Positions 1 through 7,289 of a DNA stretch of 14,490 bases are shown here, in pieces. How positions within the stretch are numbered: position 1 is the stretch's first letter; the number at the start of each line of letters is the position of its first letter. A program made the position numbers and the translations under genes. Source of the DNA: Limnohabitans sp. (GTDB taxonomy: Bacteria; Pseudomonadota; Gammaproteobacteria; Burkholderiales; Burkholderiaceae_C); contig JACDQO010000174.1 of assembly GCA_015657605.1 (NCBI GenBank), positions 1 through 14,490 of the forward strand, read 5' to 3'. Under the pieces are notes generated by a model. The model did no database searches and was not told the DNA's origin. It saw only the letters and a program-made list of their open reading frames with translations.

Positions 1-1009
1 CGCGTTGACGGTCTTGATGGACATCATCGGACCTTCGAAGGTCGACATGCCATAAAAAGACAGGGACACGATCAGGAAACGCAAGATCGGGTCGTCACGC
101 AGTTTGTGCCAAGCGCCCGACAAGGTCATGATGCCGTTGATCCATCGCCGCCCCAGCTGGGGCCAACAAAATGAGTGAGAAGACCATGCCGATCGACTGT
201 GTCCAATCGGGCAATGCGGTGTAGTGCAGGTGGTGAGGTCCGGCCCACATGTAGGTGAAAATCAGCGCCCAGAAGTGCACGATCGACAAGCGATACGAAT
301 ACACAGGACGCTCAGCCTGCTTGGGGATGAAGTAATACATCATGCCCAGGAAACCGGCCGTCAAAAAGAAGCCCACCGCGTTGTGGCCATACCACCACTG
401 CACCATCGCGTCTTGCACACCCGCGTAGGCCGAGTACGACTTCATCATGCCCACGGGCAAGGCCGCAGCGTTGACGATGTGCAACAAGGCCACGGCGATG
501 ATGAAGGCCCCAAAGAACCAGTTGGCCACGTAAATGTGACGCACTTTGCGCGTACCCACGGTGCCAAAGAACACCACCGCAAAGGCCACCCAGACCAGCG
601 CGATCAGGATGTCAATGGGCCACTCGAGTTCGGCGTATTCCTTGCCCTGGGTAAAGCCCAAGGGCAAGGAAATGGCGGCCAGCACAATGACCAGTTGCCA
701 ACCCCAAAAAGTGAAAGCGGCCAGCTTGTCGCTGATCAGGCGCACGTTGCAGGTGCGCTGCACCACGTAATAAGCGGCGGCAAACAAGCCGCAACCACCG
801 AACGCGAAAATCACCGCGTTGGTGTGCAAGGGCCGCAGGCGGCCATAACTGAGCCAGGAAATGCCGAAGTTGAGCTCCGGCCAAGCCAGCTGGGCCGCGA
901 TGATCACGCCCACCAGCATGCCCACCACACCCCAGACCACCGTCATGATGGCGAACTGCCTGACCACCTTGTCGTTGTAAGACGTTGCCTGCATATTGGC
1001 AAATTTCAT
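1..1009 (-). CDS. ccoN: cbb3-type cytochrome c oxidase subunit I (CcoN), 3' end missing, frameshifted
   Basis: Catalytic membrane subunit of the high-affinity cbb3 oxidase, which reduces O2 to water at a haem b3-CuB centre. The start ATG at 1009 follows AGAGGTG by 4 bases, giving MKFANMQAT. Family residues are in place: His62 (LHTNAV, low-spin haem), His209 (WWYGHNAVG, CuB), Tyr253 (TYMW, cross-linked Tyr) and His259/His260 (GPHHLHY, CuB). The hydrophobic stretches are the usual oxidase helices. At 142-162 the frame breaks. The expected LAPSWGGMINGIMT is recovered only if one base is restored in the G4 run at 159-162 and two extra C bases (142/143 and 146) are removed. Beyond this, positions 1-140 read on in another frame as [15 protein letters not shown] and then [13 protein letters not shown], again CcoN-like, so the gene continues past the left edge. 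The uninterrupted frame ends at 95 with non-family residues. ccoS and ccoI lie upstream on the same strand. Identification is firm; whether the break is real is doubtful. Confidence 0.95.
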
Positions 1010-1045
1010 TTTCACCTCTGTTATTTTTAAAAATCCACTTTTGAA

Positions 1046-1061
1046 GTGTGCATGGGCACAC
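1046..1061. repeat. Inverted repeat in ccoN leader
   Basis: GTGTGC at 1046-1051 and GCACAC at 1056-1061 form a perfect 6-bp inverted repeat around a 4-base loop. It lies between the FNR palindrome and the ccoN ribosome binding site. It could be a hairpin in the ccoN leader or a second operator. It is not followed by a T run in either direction, so it is not an intrinsic terminator. The function is unknown. Confidence 0.45.
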
Positions 1062-1072
1062 ACATCGAAGAC

Positions 1073-1086
1073 TTGATCGAAATCAA
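1073..1086. promoter_or_regulatory. FNR/Anr box upstream of ccoN
   Basis: TTGATCGAAATCAA is a perfect TTGAT-N4-ATCAA palindrome, the consensus of FNR/Anr oxygen-sensing regulators. It overlaps the ccoS stop codon (1083-1085) and its centre is about 70 bases from the ccoN ATG. If the site sat at -41.5 as in class II promoters, transcription would start near 1038 and the -10 element would be CACACT at 1050-1045, a poor match. The operator is clear. The exact promoter is not. It implies ccoN and downstream structural genes have their own microaerobic promoter inside the cluster. Confidence 0.85.
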
Positions 1087-1220
1087 TCGTCACGCAGAAT
1101 TCGTTCGCCTTCGGACTCCATGTCCTCAAATTGACCGCGGTAGATGGCCCACCACAAACCCGCCAAGATGAAAAACACCAAGGCAACCGACAAGGGGATC
1201 AACAAATACAGGATGTCCAT
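1083..1220 (-). CDS. ccoS: cbb3 oxidase maturation protein CcoS
   Basis: A 45-residue single-pass membrane protein starting [14 protein letters not shown]. Residues 3-26 are hydrophobic and are followed by the typical CcoS segment [19 protein letters not shown], then an acidic tail ending in RDD. In the cbb3 family CcoS is needed to insert the haem and copper cofactors into the CcoN subunit. It starts 9 bases after the ccoI stop codon and is followed by ccoN, the usual maturation-gene context. Only a weak GAG ribosome site precedes it, so it may be translated by coupling to ccoI. Its last codons carry the FNR palindrome. Length and sequence fit the family well. Confidence 0.93.
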   Translation of the reverse strand: MDILYLLIPLSVALVFFILAGLWWAIYRGQFEDMESEGERILRDD

Positions 1221-1229
1221 GTTGTTTTC

Positions 1230-3629
1230 TCAAGTAGGTGGATGGGCTGAATCGGGTTGGGTCAGTATTTCGGGCAAGGCCTTGGACAGGCGCAACGCAT
1301 TGAGCACAACCCCCAGTGAACTTAGTGCCATGCCCAAACCCGCCGCCCATGCGGGCAACCAACCCACGACTGCCAGCGGTACACATGCAGCGTTGTAAAT
1401 GGCCGACCACCACAGGTTTTGCCGGACGATGCGCAGGGTCAGGCGACTGCGCTGCACGGTGCTGACCAGCACGTCGAGTTGTCCAACCATCAGCACAAAG
1501 TCTGATTTGGACTGCGCCAATGGAACGGCTTGACCTAAGGCAAAAGACACATCGGCCCCGGCCAACACCGGCCCATCGTTCAAACCATCGCCCACCATGG
1601 CCACTTTGTGACCTTGGGCTTGCAAGGCCTGCAGTGCTTGCAGTTTGTGTTGGGGGCTGCAACTGCCTTGTGCATCCGAAATGCCCACCGCGTGCGCCAC
1701 TTGGGTCACTGCGGCTTGGCCATCGCCAGACAGCACTTTCAAGCGCAACCCCAGCTGGTTCAGTTGACGCACCACGCGTGCAGCCTCGGACCTGATTTCT
1801 TCGGCCAGCTCAAAAGTGGCCATCCAACCCGACGCGTCAGCCAAGCTGACCTGCAAGTGCTGACTGGCGCGAGGCGGTGCGGCGCAAAAAGCGGCAGAGC
1901 CCAAGCGAAACAGGATGCCTTCTTGTCCTGGGCACCTCAAAGTGCCCAGCACGCCCTGCCCTGCTTGCTCACCCACGTTGTGCAGCGTCCGCGCTTCGAG
2001 ATCAAGCCATCGACCCTCGGCTTCAGCTTGACGCCGAGCCATAGACCACAAGGCCCGCGACACGGGATGCAAAGAGTGGCGCGCCAATGCACCCGCCAAG
2101 TCCAAGGCTTGCGCTTCACACACACCCTCTCGGGTGTGGATGCGAACCACTTCAAATGCATCGCGCGTCAGGGTGCCGGTCTTGTCAAAAATCACGGTGT
2201 CGATGCCCGCCAGATGTTGCAAAGCGCTGAGTCGACGCACCAAAACACCGCTGCGGGCCAATGCCCCTGCCGTGGCCAACATGGCTGCAGGCGTGGCAAG
2301 CGACAACGCACAAGGACAGGTCACGATCAAAACCGCCACGCCCACCATCACGGCATGGGCGGGGTCGGTGGGCCACCAGTAAGCTGCAGCGCCGAATGCT
2401 GCCAACATGACGGCCACCAAAAAAGGTTTGGCCCAACGGTCCACCATCAAGGCCAGGGCCGGTTTCGACACGGCCGCACTTTCCATCAAGGCCACGATTT
2501 GTGCGTAGCGTGTGGAGGCCCCCATCTGCTCAATCTTCACCTGCAAGGTGCCGCTCAGGTTATGGCTGCCAGCGATCACACGGTCACCCGCTTTCCGAGG
2601 CAAGGGCCGAGATTCGCCGGTCAACAAGGCTTCGTCGACTTGAGCCTGGCCACTCAACACCAAACCATCCGCTGCAAAGGCCTCTCCGGGCAAGACCTCG
2701 ATCACATCGCCCACTTGAAGACGACGCACCGACATGAGCTCCCAGCTGCCGTCGGGCTGAAGCTTGCGCACGCTTGCAGGCAGTCGGTTCAACACCGCCT
2801 CCAAGGCGCCCGCTGTGCGGTCGCGCATGCGCAACTCCAGCCAGCGGCCCGTGAGCAAAAAGAAAACGAACATGGTGAAGGAATCGAAAAAAACCTCGGC
2901 ACCAAATGGCCCGTGAGGCTCAAATGTGCCCAAGGTGCTCACCACAAAGGTCACCACCATGCCCAGGGCTACAGGCAAATCCATGCTGATCTGTCGATCA
3001 CGCAAGTCGCGCCAAGCATTTTCAAAAAGGGCGCACGAGAAAAACATCACCGGCAAAGACAAAACCCAAGACGCCCAACGCAGCAGATGCATGGACTCGG
3101 CGGCGATGTCACCCGGCTCACTCAAGTAAGCCGGGGTCGCGTACATCATGACTTGCATCATGCACATGGCCGACACCGACCAACGCCAAACCATGCGCCG
3201 TGCCTCGTCGCGCCGCAAAGCGTGGGCATGGGCATCGTTGGCAGGCAAGGCTTTGTAGCCATAAGGCTCAACGGCGCGCATCCACTCAGACGGACGGGTC
3301 AACTCAGCAGACCAAACAATTTGACCCCGATGGCTGGCACCGCTGATTTGAGCCGACTGCACGCCGGGCACGGCTCGCAATGCATCTTCCAGGGTGATCG
3401 CACAAGCTGCGCAATGCATGCCTTCAAACACGACACTCGACGTCCAGGTATCTGGTTCACTTGGGCTCGCAAAACTGAATGCAGCCCACTCCTCGGTTGT
3501 ATCCAGCAATTGCAAGCGAGTATCGGCATCGGGTGCTGCGTCTGCGACCTGCGTTGAATGCACCCATGGAACATCTTTTGCCTCAGGGCCATGCGAAGGA
3601 AGGCCTGAAAAAACATTGACTTGTGTCAT
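1230..3629 (-). CDS. ccoI: Copper-type P1B-ATPase CcoI/FixI for cbb3 oxidase assembly
   Basis: A 799-residue heavy-metal-transporting P-type ATPase of the CcoI/FixI subfamily, which moves copper across the inner membrane for loading the CuB site of cbb3 oxidase. Visible motifs in order are a heavy-metal-associated domain with GMHCAAC (about 70-76), TGES (337-340, actuator), CPC in TCPCALS (about 437-443, ion path), DKTGTLT with phosphorylated Asp482, an HP dipeptide near 521, and GDGLNDGP (about 680-687). Six or more hydrophobic helices flank these. The gene stands directly upstream of ccoS and ccoN, which decides CcoI over a general CopA exporter. The ATG at 3629 has no clear Shine-Dalgarno. 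It lies exactly where transcription from the FNR site at 3664-3677 would begin, so the message may be leaderless. The frame is intact and the long antisense reading frames over it are shadows of high-GC coding bias. Confidence 0.95.
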   Translation of the reverse strand: MTQVNVFSGLPSHGPEAKDVPWVHSTQVADAAPDADTRLQLLDTTEEWAAFSFASPSEPDTWTSSVVFEGMHCAACAITLEDALRAVPGVQSAQISGASHRGQIVWSAELTRPSEWMRAVEPYGYKALPANDAHAHALRRDEARRMVWRWSVSAMCMMQVMMYATPAYLSEPGDIAAESMHLLRWASWVLSLPVMFFSCALFENAWRDLRDRQISMDLPVALGMVVTFVVSTLGTFEPHGPFGAEVFFDSFTMFVFFLLTGRWLELRMRDRTAGALEAVLNRLPASVRKLQPDGSWELMSVRRLQVGDVIEVLPGEAFAADGLVLSGQAQVDEALLTGESRPLPRKAGDRVIAGSHNLSGTLQVKIEQMGASTRYAQIVALMESAAVSKPALALMVDRWAKPFLVAVMLAAFGAAAYWWPTDPAHAVMVGVAVLIVTCPCALSLATPAAMLATAGALARSGVLVRRLSALQHLAGIDTVIFDKTGTLTRDAFEVVRIHTREGVCEAQALDLAGALARHSLHPVSRALWSMARRQAEAEGRWLDLEARTLHNVGEQAGQGVLGTLRCPGQEGILFRLGSAAFCAAPPRASQHLQVSLADASGWMATFELAEEIRSEAARVVRQLNQLGLRLKVLSGDGQAAVTQVAHAVGISDAQGSCSPQHKLQALQALQAQGHKVAMVGDGLNDGPVLAGADVSFALGQAVPLAQSKSDFVLMVGQLDVLVSTVQRSRLTLRIVRQNLWWSAIYNAACVPLAVVGWLPAWAAGLGMALSSLGVVLNALRLSKALPEILTQPDSAHPPT

Positions 3630-3677
3630 GTTTCAAAGATACGCCAGCCGACCCATTCAAAGCTTGATGCACATCAA
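3629..3677 (-). promoter_or_regulatory. Predicted class II FNR promoter for ccoI
   Basis: The FNR palindrome TTGATGCACATCAA (3664-3677, centre 3670.5) is exactly 41.5 bases upstream of the A of the ccoI ATG at 3629. Reading leftward on the minus strand, TATCTT at 3641-3636 falls at -12 to -7 if transcription starts at 3629. That is a 4 of 6 match to TATAAT. Geometry and -10 agree, implying a start at the ATG itself and a leaderless mRNA. This is inference from spacing only. Confidence 0.6.
3664..3677. promoter_or_regulatory. FNR/Anr box shared by ccoI and uspA
   Basis: TTGATGCACATCAA is a perfect TTGAT-N4-ATCAA palindrome in the divergent ccoI/uspA intergenic region. It is the only such site between the two genes, and both are of kinds commonly activated by FNR/Anr at low oxygen. 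One dimer could serve both promoters. Confidence 0.88.
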
Positions 3678-3712
3678 GCGGCTGGATTTGCGGCTCTTTT
3701 AAGCTGGGGTTT
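3664..3712 (+). promoter_or_regulatory. Predicted class II FNR promoter for uspA
   Basis: With the same palindrome at -41.5, transcription would start at 3712. TAAGCT at 3700-3705 then sits at -12 to -7 and keeps the first, second and last bases of TATAAT. The remaining leader to the uspA ATG would be 24 bases and contains the GGAG ribosome site. This is inferred from spacing. Confidence 0.5.
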
Positions 3713-3735
3713 TCTTTTCACATCCGGAGCCCACC

Positions 3736-4179
3736 ATGTACCAACGCATCCTTGTCGCCACCGATGGCTCGGCATTGTCCAAAAAAGCCGTGACCAGCGC
3801 CCTTCATTTGGCATCCACATGCGCCGCAGAGTTGATCGCACTCAAAGTGGTCCCACGCTACCCGCAGGCTTACTTCGAAGGCAGCATCCCGCTGTCTGCC
3901 GAGGAAATATCGCGCGTCGAAAAGCAATGGACAGAGGCCGCTCAGGCCCAATTGGCCACAGTGGAAAAATCAGCCAAAGTCAAAAACGTCCCCATCAAGT
4001 CGCTGGTGATCAAGTCCGATGTGGTCTCGGACGCCATCATTGCCGCCGCCAAAAAACACAAAGCCGACTTGATTGTCATGGCTTCACATGGTCGCAAGGG
4101 CATCAAGCGCTTGTTGCTGGGCAGCGAAACACAACAGGTTTTGACGCATTCCCACATTCCAGTGTTGGTGCTGCGCTAA
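3736..4179 (+). CDS. uspA: Universal stress protein UspA family
   Basis: A 147-residue single-domain universal stress protein, cytoplasmic and probably dimeric. It begins MYQRILVATDGS, with the conserved Asp of the nucleotide pocket. Near the C-terminus ASHGRKGIKRLLLGS fits the family ATP-binding pattern G-2x-G-9x-G(S/T), except that the first Gly is Ala, and it is followed by the usual VLTHSHIPVLVL strand. The start is supported by CGGAG about 7 bases upstream. It is divergent from ccoI and shares its FNR site, which suggests induction on oxygen limitation alongside the cbb3 oxidase. The frame is intact and the length is typical. The symbol is used in the general family sense. Confidence 0.92.
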   Translation: MYQRILVATDGSALSKKAVTSALHLASTCAAELIALKVVPRYPQAYFEGSIPLSAEEISRVEKQWTEAAQAQLATVEKSAKVKNVPIKSLVIKSDVVSDAIIAAAKKHKADLIVMASHGRKGIKRLLLGSETQQVLTHSHIPVLVLR

Positions 4180-4223
4180 GGTCGGGGTTTCATGTGGAAG
4201 CGGGCCCATGGTGCATTTAATCA

Positions 4224-4253
4224 TTGCATAAGGTATTTATTAAAGGATAAAAT
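4224..4253 (+). promoter_or_regulatory. Possible sigma70 promoter of the solute-binding protein gene
   Basis: TTGCAT at 4224-4229 and TAAAAT at 4248-4253 are separated by 18 bases. The -10 matches 5 of 6 consensus bases and the -35 matches 3 of 6. It lies in an AT-rich stretch (about 4216-4266) that stands out from the GC-rich surroundings, just ahead of the ATG at 4279. No other candidate is as good, but this one is not strong. Confidence 0.4.
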
Positions 4254-4278
4254 GAATACTTTTTAAGAGACTTGAGAC

Positions 4279-5585
4279 ATGACAAACTGGTTTCGAGCAC
4301 TCAGATGGAATCGACCTCTGCCTCTCTCTTGCCGGAGAACACGCAGTTATTGGGCTTTTCTGTTCATGGCGGTCATGAGCAGCAACTCTTGGGCCCAAGA
4401 TCTTGTCATCGAAAGCTGGCGCAAGGACGACCAGATTTTTTGGGACAAGGTCCTGATTCCGGCATTTCAACGACTGCACCCCGAAATCAAGCTCCAGTTC
4501 AAACCTGAAGAGCCATTGGCCTACGACGCACGGCTGGAGTCGCGCCTGTCCACCCGACGGGCGGGAGATCTGATTTTTGCAGGCCCTTTGACGCCAGCGT
4601 GCGCATGCAAAGCAAAGGGTATCTGGTGCCCTTGTCGCCAGAGCATCTCAAAAACATCAACCCGCAGGCACGCAGGGCCTGGACGACCGACGACGGCAGC
4701 ACCACCTATTGCATGCCCGTGGCGTATGTGATGCATGGCTTGTTTTACAACCAAAAGATCCTGCGGGACCTGAAACTGAAAGCCCCAACGACTTGGCAAG
4801 AGTTCTACCATTTGCTCGATCAAGTGGCCGCCAGCAAGACCGTCACGCCCTTGGCCTTGGGCACAGCCGACATGTGGGAGTCCACCCAAGTGGTGTTCAC
4901 CGGTTTGGGGCCCAACTTTTGGGAGGGAGAAAAGGCACGGCAAGGCTTGATGGATGGCACGGTGAAGTTCACCGACCCGGGCTTTCTCAAGGCATGGCAA
5001 ATGATGGCCAGACTCAAACCTTACATGCACCCTCGGCAAAACAGCATGTCAAACGGCGACACCCAGCTTTTGTTTGCCACGGGCAACGCAGCGGTTTACC
5101 CCTCGGGATCGTGGGACATCGACTTTTTGCGCAACACCAGTTTTGCCTACAAAAAACCCATTGAGTTGGGTGTCTTCAAGCCCCCTGTTGAACACGCAGG
5201 TCAGACTTGTCACATTTCTGTACACCCCGATTTCGGCATCGGTGTGAACAAAAACAGCCCCCACCAAGCCGCAGCGCTCAAGTTCATAAAATGGTTGGGC
5301 ACAGCAGAATTCGCCCAATTACTCACCGACACGCTGACAGGCTACTTTTCATTGGCGGACCACCAAGTCAAGATCAACGACCCGCTTGGCCAAGAAATGA
5401 TGCGCTGGCGCAGCCAGTGCCAAGACACCATCCGGCTGAACGCCCAAAAAATCAACCGTGTCTGGCCTCCGATGGAGGAAGAGCTCTGGTTTACCAACGT
5501 GAAAGTGCTCAACCAAGACATGAGCCCAGAACAAGCGGCAAGGCACATCCAACGCGTGCACGAAAAAAACGCTCACCTCAAATGA
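4279..5585 (+). CDS. ABC-type extracellular solute-binding protein, family 1 (frameshifted)
   Basis: A periplasmic substrate-binding protein of the sugar-type family 1 (SBP_bac_1), which would deliver a carbohydrate or related solute to an ABC permease. The N-terminus holds a Sec signal (about residues 22-38, AFLFMAVMSSNSWA) with likely cleavage before QDLVIESW. The mature part has family-like blocks such as LSTRRAGDLIF, MHGLFYNQKIL, and FATGNAAVYPSGSWD. The frame breaks near 4584-4589. Adding one base in CCCTTT restores AGDLIFAGPFDASVRMQSKGY and one 435-residue protein, the normal family length. As written, the 5' frame ends at 4731 and the 3' frame opens at GTG 4599. No permease or ATPase gene lies beside it, since the next gene is convergent, so its partners must be elsewhere. 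The substrate cannot be told from sequence. The start is preceded only by a weak GAGAC ribosome site. Confidence 0.85.
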
Positions 5586-5682
5586 ATCCCTGCCCACTCG
5601 GGCCACAGCCGAAGTTTGTCAGGGTCGACTTGAAGCAAGACCGGCTGGACTCACTCAAGCTACAAACAGGTTTTTGTGCTGA

Positions 5683-7227
5683 TCACGCAACAAGTTCTTC
5701 TGCCATCATTGTCCACCTGGTGTTGCTCGGCAGGCGCTCAGGCACCACAAAGCAGCGCTTGGGGATCTTGAAGTTCGCCAGCTTGGCCTTGAGCTCGGCC
5801 AAAACCGACTCAGGCTTCACCGATGCGCCCGGCTTGAGCGTGACCACAGCCACGCCCACCTCGCCAAAGTCGGGGTGCTGCACGCCGACCACGGCGCTTT
5901 CGGCCACGCCCTTCATGTCGTTGATGTAGCCTTCGATCTCGGCCGGGTAAACGTTGTAACCGCCGCTGATGATCAGGTCTTTGCTGCGGCCCACGATGGT
6001 CACATAGCCGCGCTCATCGACTTTGCCCACATCGCCCGTCTTAAAAAAGCCGTCAGCGGTGAACTCTTCGGCCGTTTTTTCGGGCATGCGCCAATAGCCC
6101 TTGAACACATTCGGCCCCTTGACCTGAATGGCCCCGATCTCACCCACGGGCAGCGGCTTCCCGTCGTCACCATGAACGCGCAGGTCAACACCGGGCAAAG
6201 GAAAGCCGACGGTACCGCCGCGACGCTCTGATTGCTTGGCATAGCGCTTGTCAGCCGCATAGGGGTTGGAGGTCAACATGGCGGTTTCGCTCATGCCGTA
6301 GCGCTCCAAAATGGTGTGGCCCGTGCGCTCTTGCCAATCGGTGAAGGTTTCGATCAGCAAGGGCGCCGACCCGGCCACAAACAAACGCATGTTCTGAACA
6401 GCAGCCCGGGTCAAAGAGGGTTCCGCCAGCATGCGCACATACAAAGTGGGCACGCCCATGAACACGGTGGCTTGGCTCATGTAGCCAATCGCACGCTTGG
6501 GGTCGAACTTGGCCATCCAAATCATCTTGCTGCCATTGATCAGCGCGCCATGGATGGCCACAAACAAACCATGCACATGGAAGATGGGCAAGGCATGGAT
6601 GAGCACATCCCCCTGACCTGTAGGCCCCCCGGTTGCCGTCCAGCCCCAATAGTCCTTGAGCGTGAGCGCGTTGCTCAGCATGTTGCCGTGCGTGAGCATG
6701 GCCCCCTTGCTGCGGCCGGTGGTACCACTGGTGTACAAAATGGCTGCCAAATCGTCTGCATGGCGTTGCACTGGCGTATGCCGGTCACTTTGCAGTGCAG
6801 CGCGGTCAAGCAAGCTGCCGGTTCGGTCTTCGTTCAGGGTGAAGACATGTTGCGTCCCCGCCTTGAAGGCGATCTTGCTGACCCAACCAAAATTGGCACC
6901 ACTGCACACCACGACGGCAGGCTCTGCATTGCCAATGAAGTACTCGATTTCAGCACTTTGGTAAGCGGTGTTCAAGGGCAAGAACACATAACCCGCACGC
7001 AAGGTGGCCAAGTACAAAATCAAGGCTTCGACGGATTTTTCGACCTGCACAGCCACCCGGCTGCCCTCTGGCAAGTCAAGGGATTGAAGCAAGTTGGCCA
7101 CCATCGCGGTGGACCGCTCCAAATCCAGCCAACTGTATTCAAGACCTTCATCGGTCTGAACCGCCACCCTATTCATATCGGATGGAAAAGAGGCCCTGAG
7201 GGCAGAAAACAGATTGTCTTGGGTCAT
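5683..7227 (-). CDS. matB: Malonyl-CoA synthetase-like acyl-CoA ligase (MatB type), C-terminus altered
   Basis: An ATP-dependent acid-CoA ligase of the ANL superfamily. It closely resembles malonyl-CoA synthetase MatB, which converts malonate, ATP and CoA to malonyl-CoA. Visible motifs are YTSGTTGRSKGAMLTHGN (AMP-binding P-loop, about 165-182), HALPIFHVHGLF, GSAPLL, ERYGMSE, GPNVFKGYWRMPEKT, FFKTGD and the hinge-like VGRSKDLIISGGYNVYP. The end is odd. The family carries LPxNTMGKVQKN with the catalytic Lys, but here the frame reads LPSNTRWTMMAEELVA and stops at 5683. In another frame QKNLLRDQHKNLFVA follows to a stop at 5655, so the true end was probably 5655. The start is taken at ATG 7227 (MTQDNLFSALRA); a TTG at 7242 is in frame. 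Neither has a Shine-Dalgarno. The Bug binding-protein gene is upstream on the same strand with a terminator between. Another short dicarboxylate or acyl substrate is possible. Confidence 0.87.
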   Translation of the reverse strand: MTQDNLFSALRASFPSDMNRVAVQTDEGLEYSWLDLERSTAMVANLLQSLDLPEGSRVAVQVEKSVEALILYLATLRAGYVFLPLNTAYQSAEIEYFIGNAEPAVVVCSGANFGWVSKIAFKAGTQHVFTLNEDRTGSLLDRAALQSDRHTPVQRHADDLAAILYTSGTTGRSKGAMLTHGNMLSNALTLKDYWGWTATGGPTGQGDVLIHALPIFHVHGLFVAIHGALINGSKMIWMAKFDPKRAIGYMSQATVFMGVPTLYVRMLAEPSLTRAAVQNMRLFVAGSAPLLIETFTDWQERTGHTILERYGMSETAMLTSNPYAADKRYAKQSERRGGTVGFPLPGVDLRVHGDDGKPLPVGEIGAIQVKGPNVFKGYWRMPEKTAEEFTADGFFKTGDVGKVDERGYVTIVGRSKDLIISGGYNVYPAEIEGYINDMKGVAESAVVGVQHPDFGEVGVAVVTLKPGASVKPESVLAELKAKLANFKIPKRCFVVPERLPSNTRWTMMAEELVA

Positions 7228-7247
7228 GGAGGCAAAAATCAAACGTG

Positions 7248-7270
7248 AAAAAGGGCCTGATCACAGGCCC
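7248..7270 (-). terminator. Intrinsic terminator after the Bug binding-protein gene
   Basis: On the minus strand GGGCCTG, loop TGAT, CAGGCCC and then TTTTT form a perfect 7-bp stem, six pairs of it G-C, with a U5 tail. This is a textbook Rho-independent terminator. It lies 19 bases after the stop codon of the binding-protein gene (7290) and ends 20 bases before the matB ATG (7227), leaving almost no room for a matB promoter and leader downstream. Confidence 0.85.
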
Positions 7271-7289
7271 GGAGAAGTCAGCTTAAAGC

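Noticed and set aside
224..1030. 268-residue plus-strand frame opposite ccoN
   Set aside because: His- and Gln-rich antisense shadow of a conserved oxidase subunit.
1608..3557. 649-residue open frame on the plus strand opposite ccoI
   Set aside because: It lies wholly antisense to an intact, motif-rich P-type ATPase. Its composition (many His, Gln, Arg) is that of a high-GC shadow frame, with no recognisable domain.
6232..7248. 338-residue plus-strand frame opposite matB
   Set aside because: Antisense shadow of a clear ligase gene, with no domain-like blocks.
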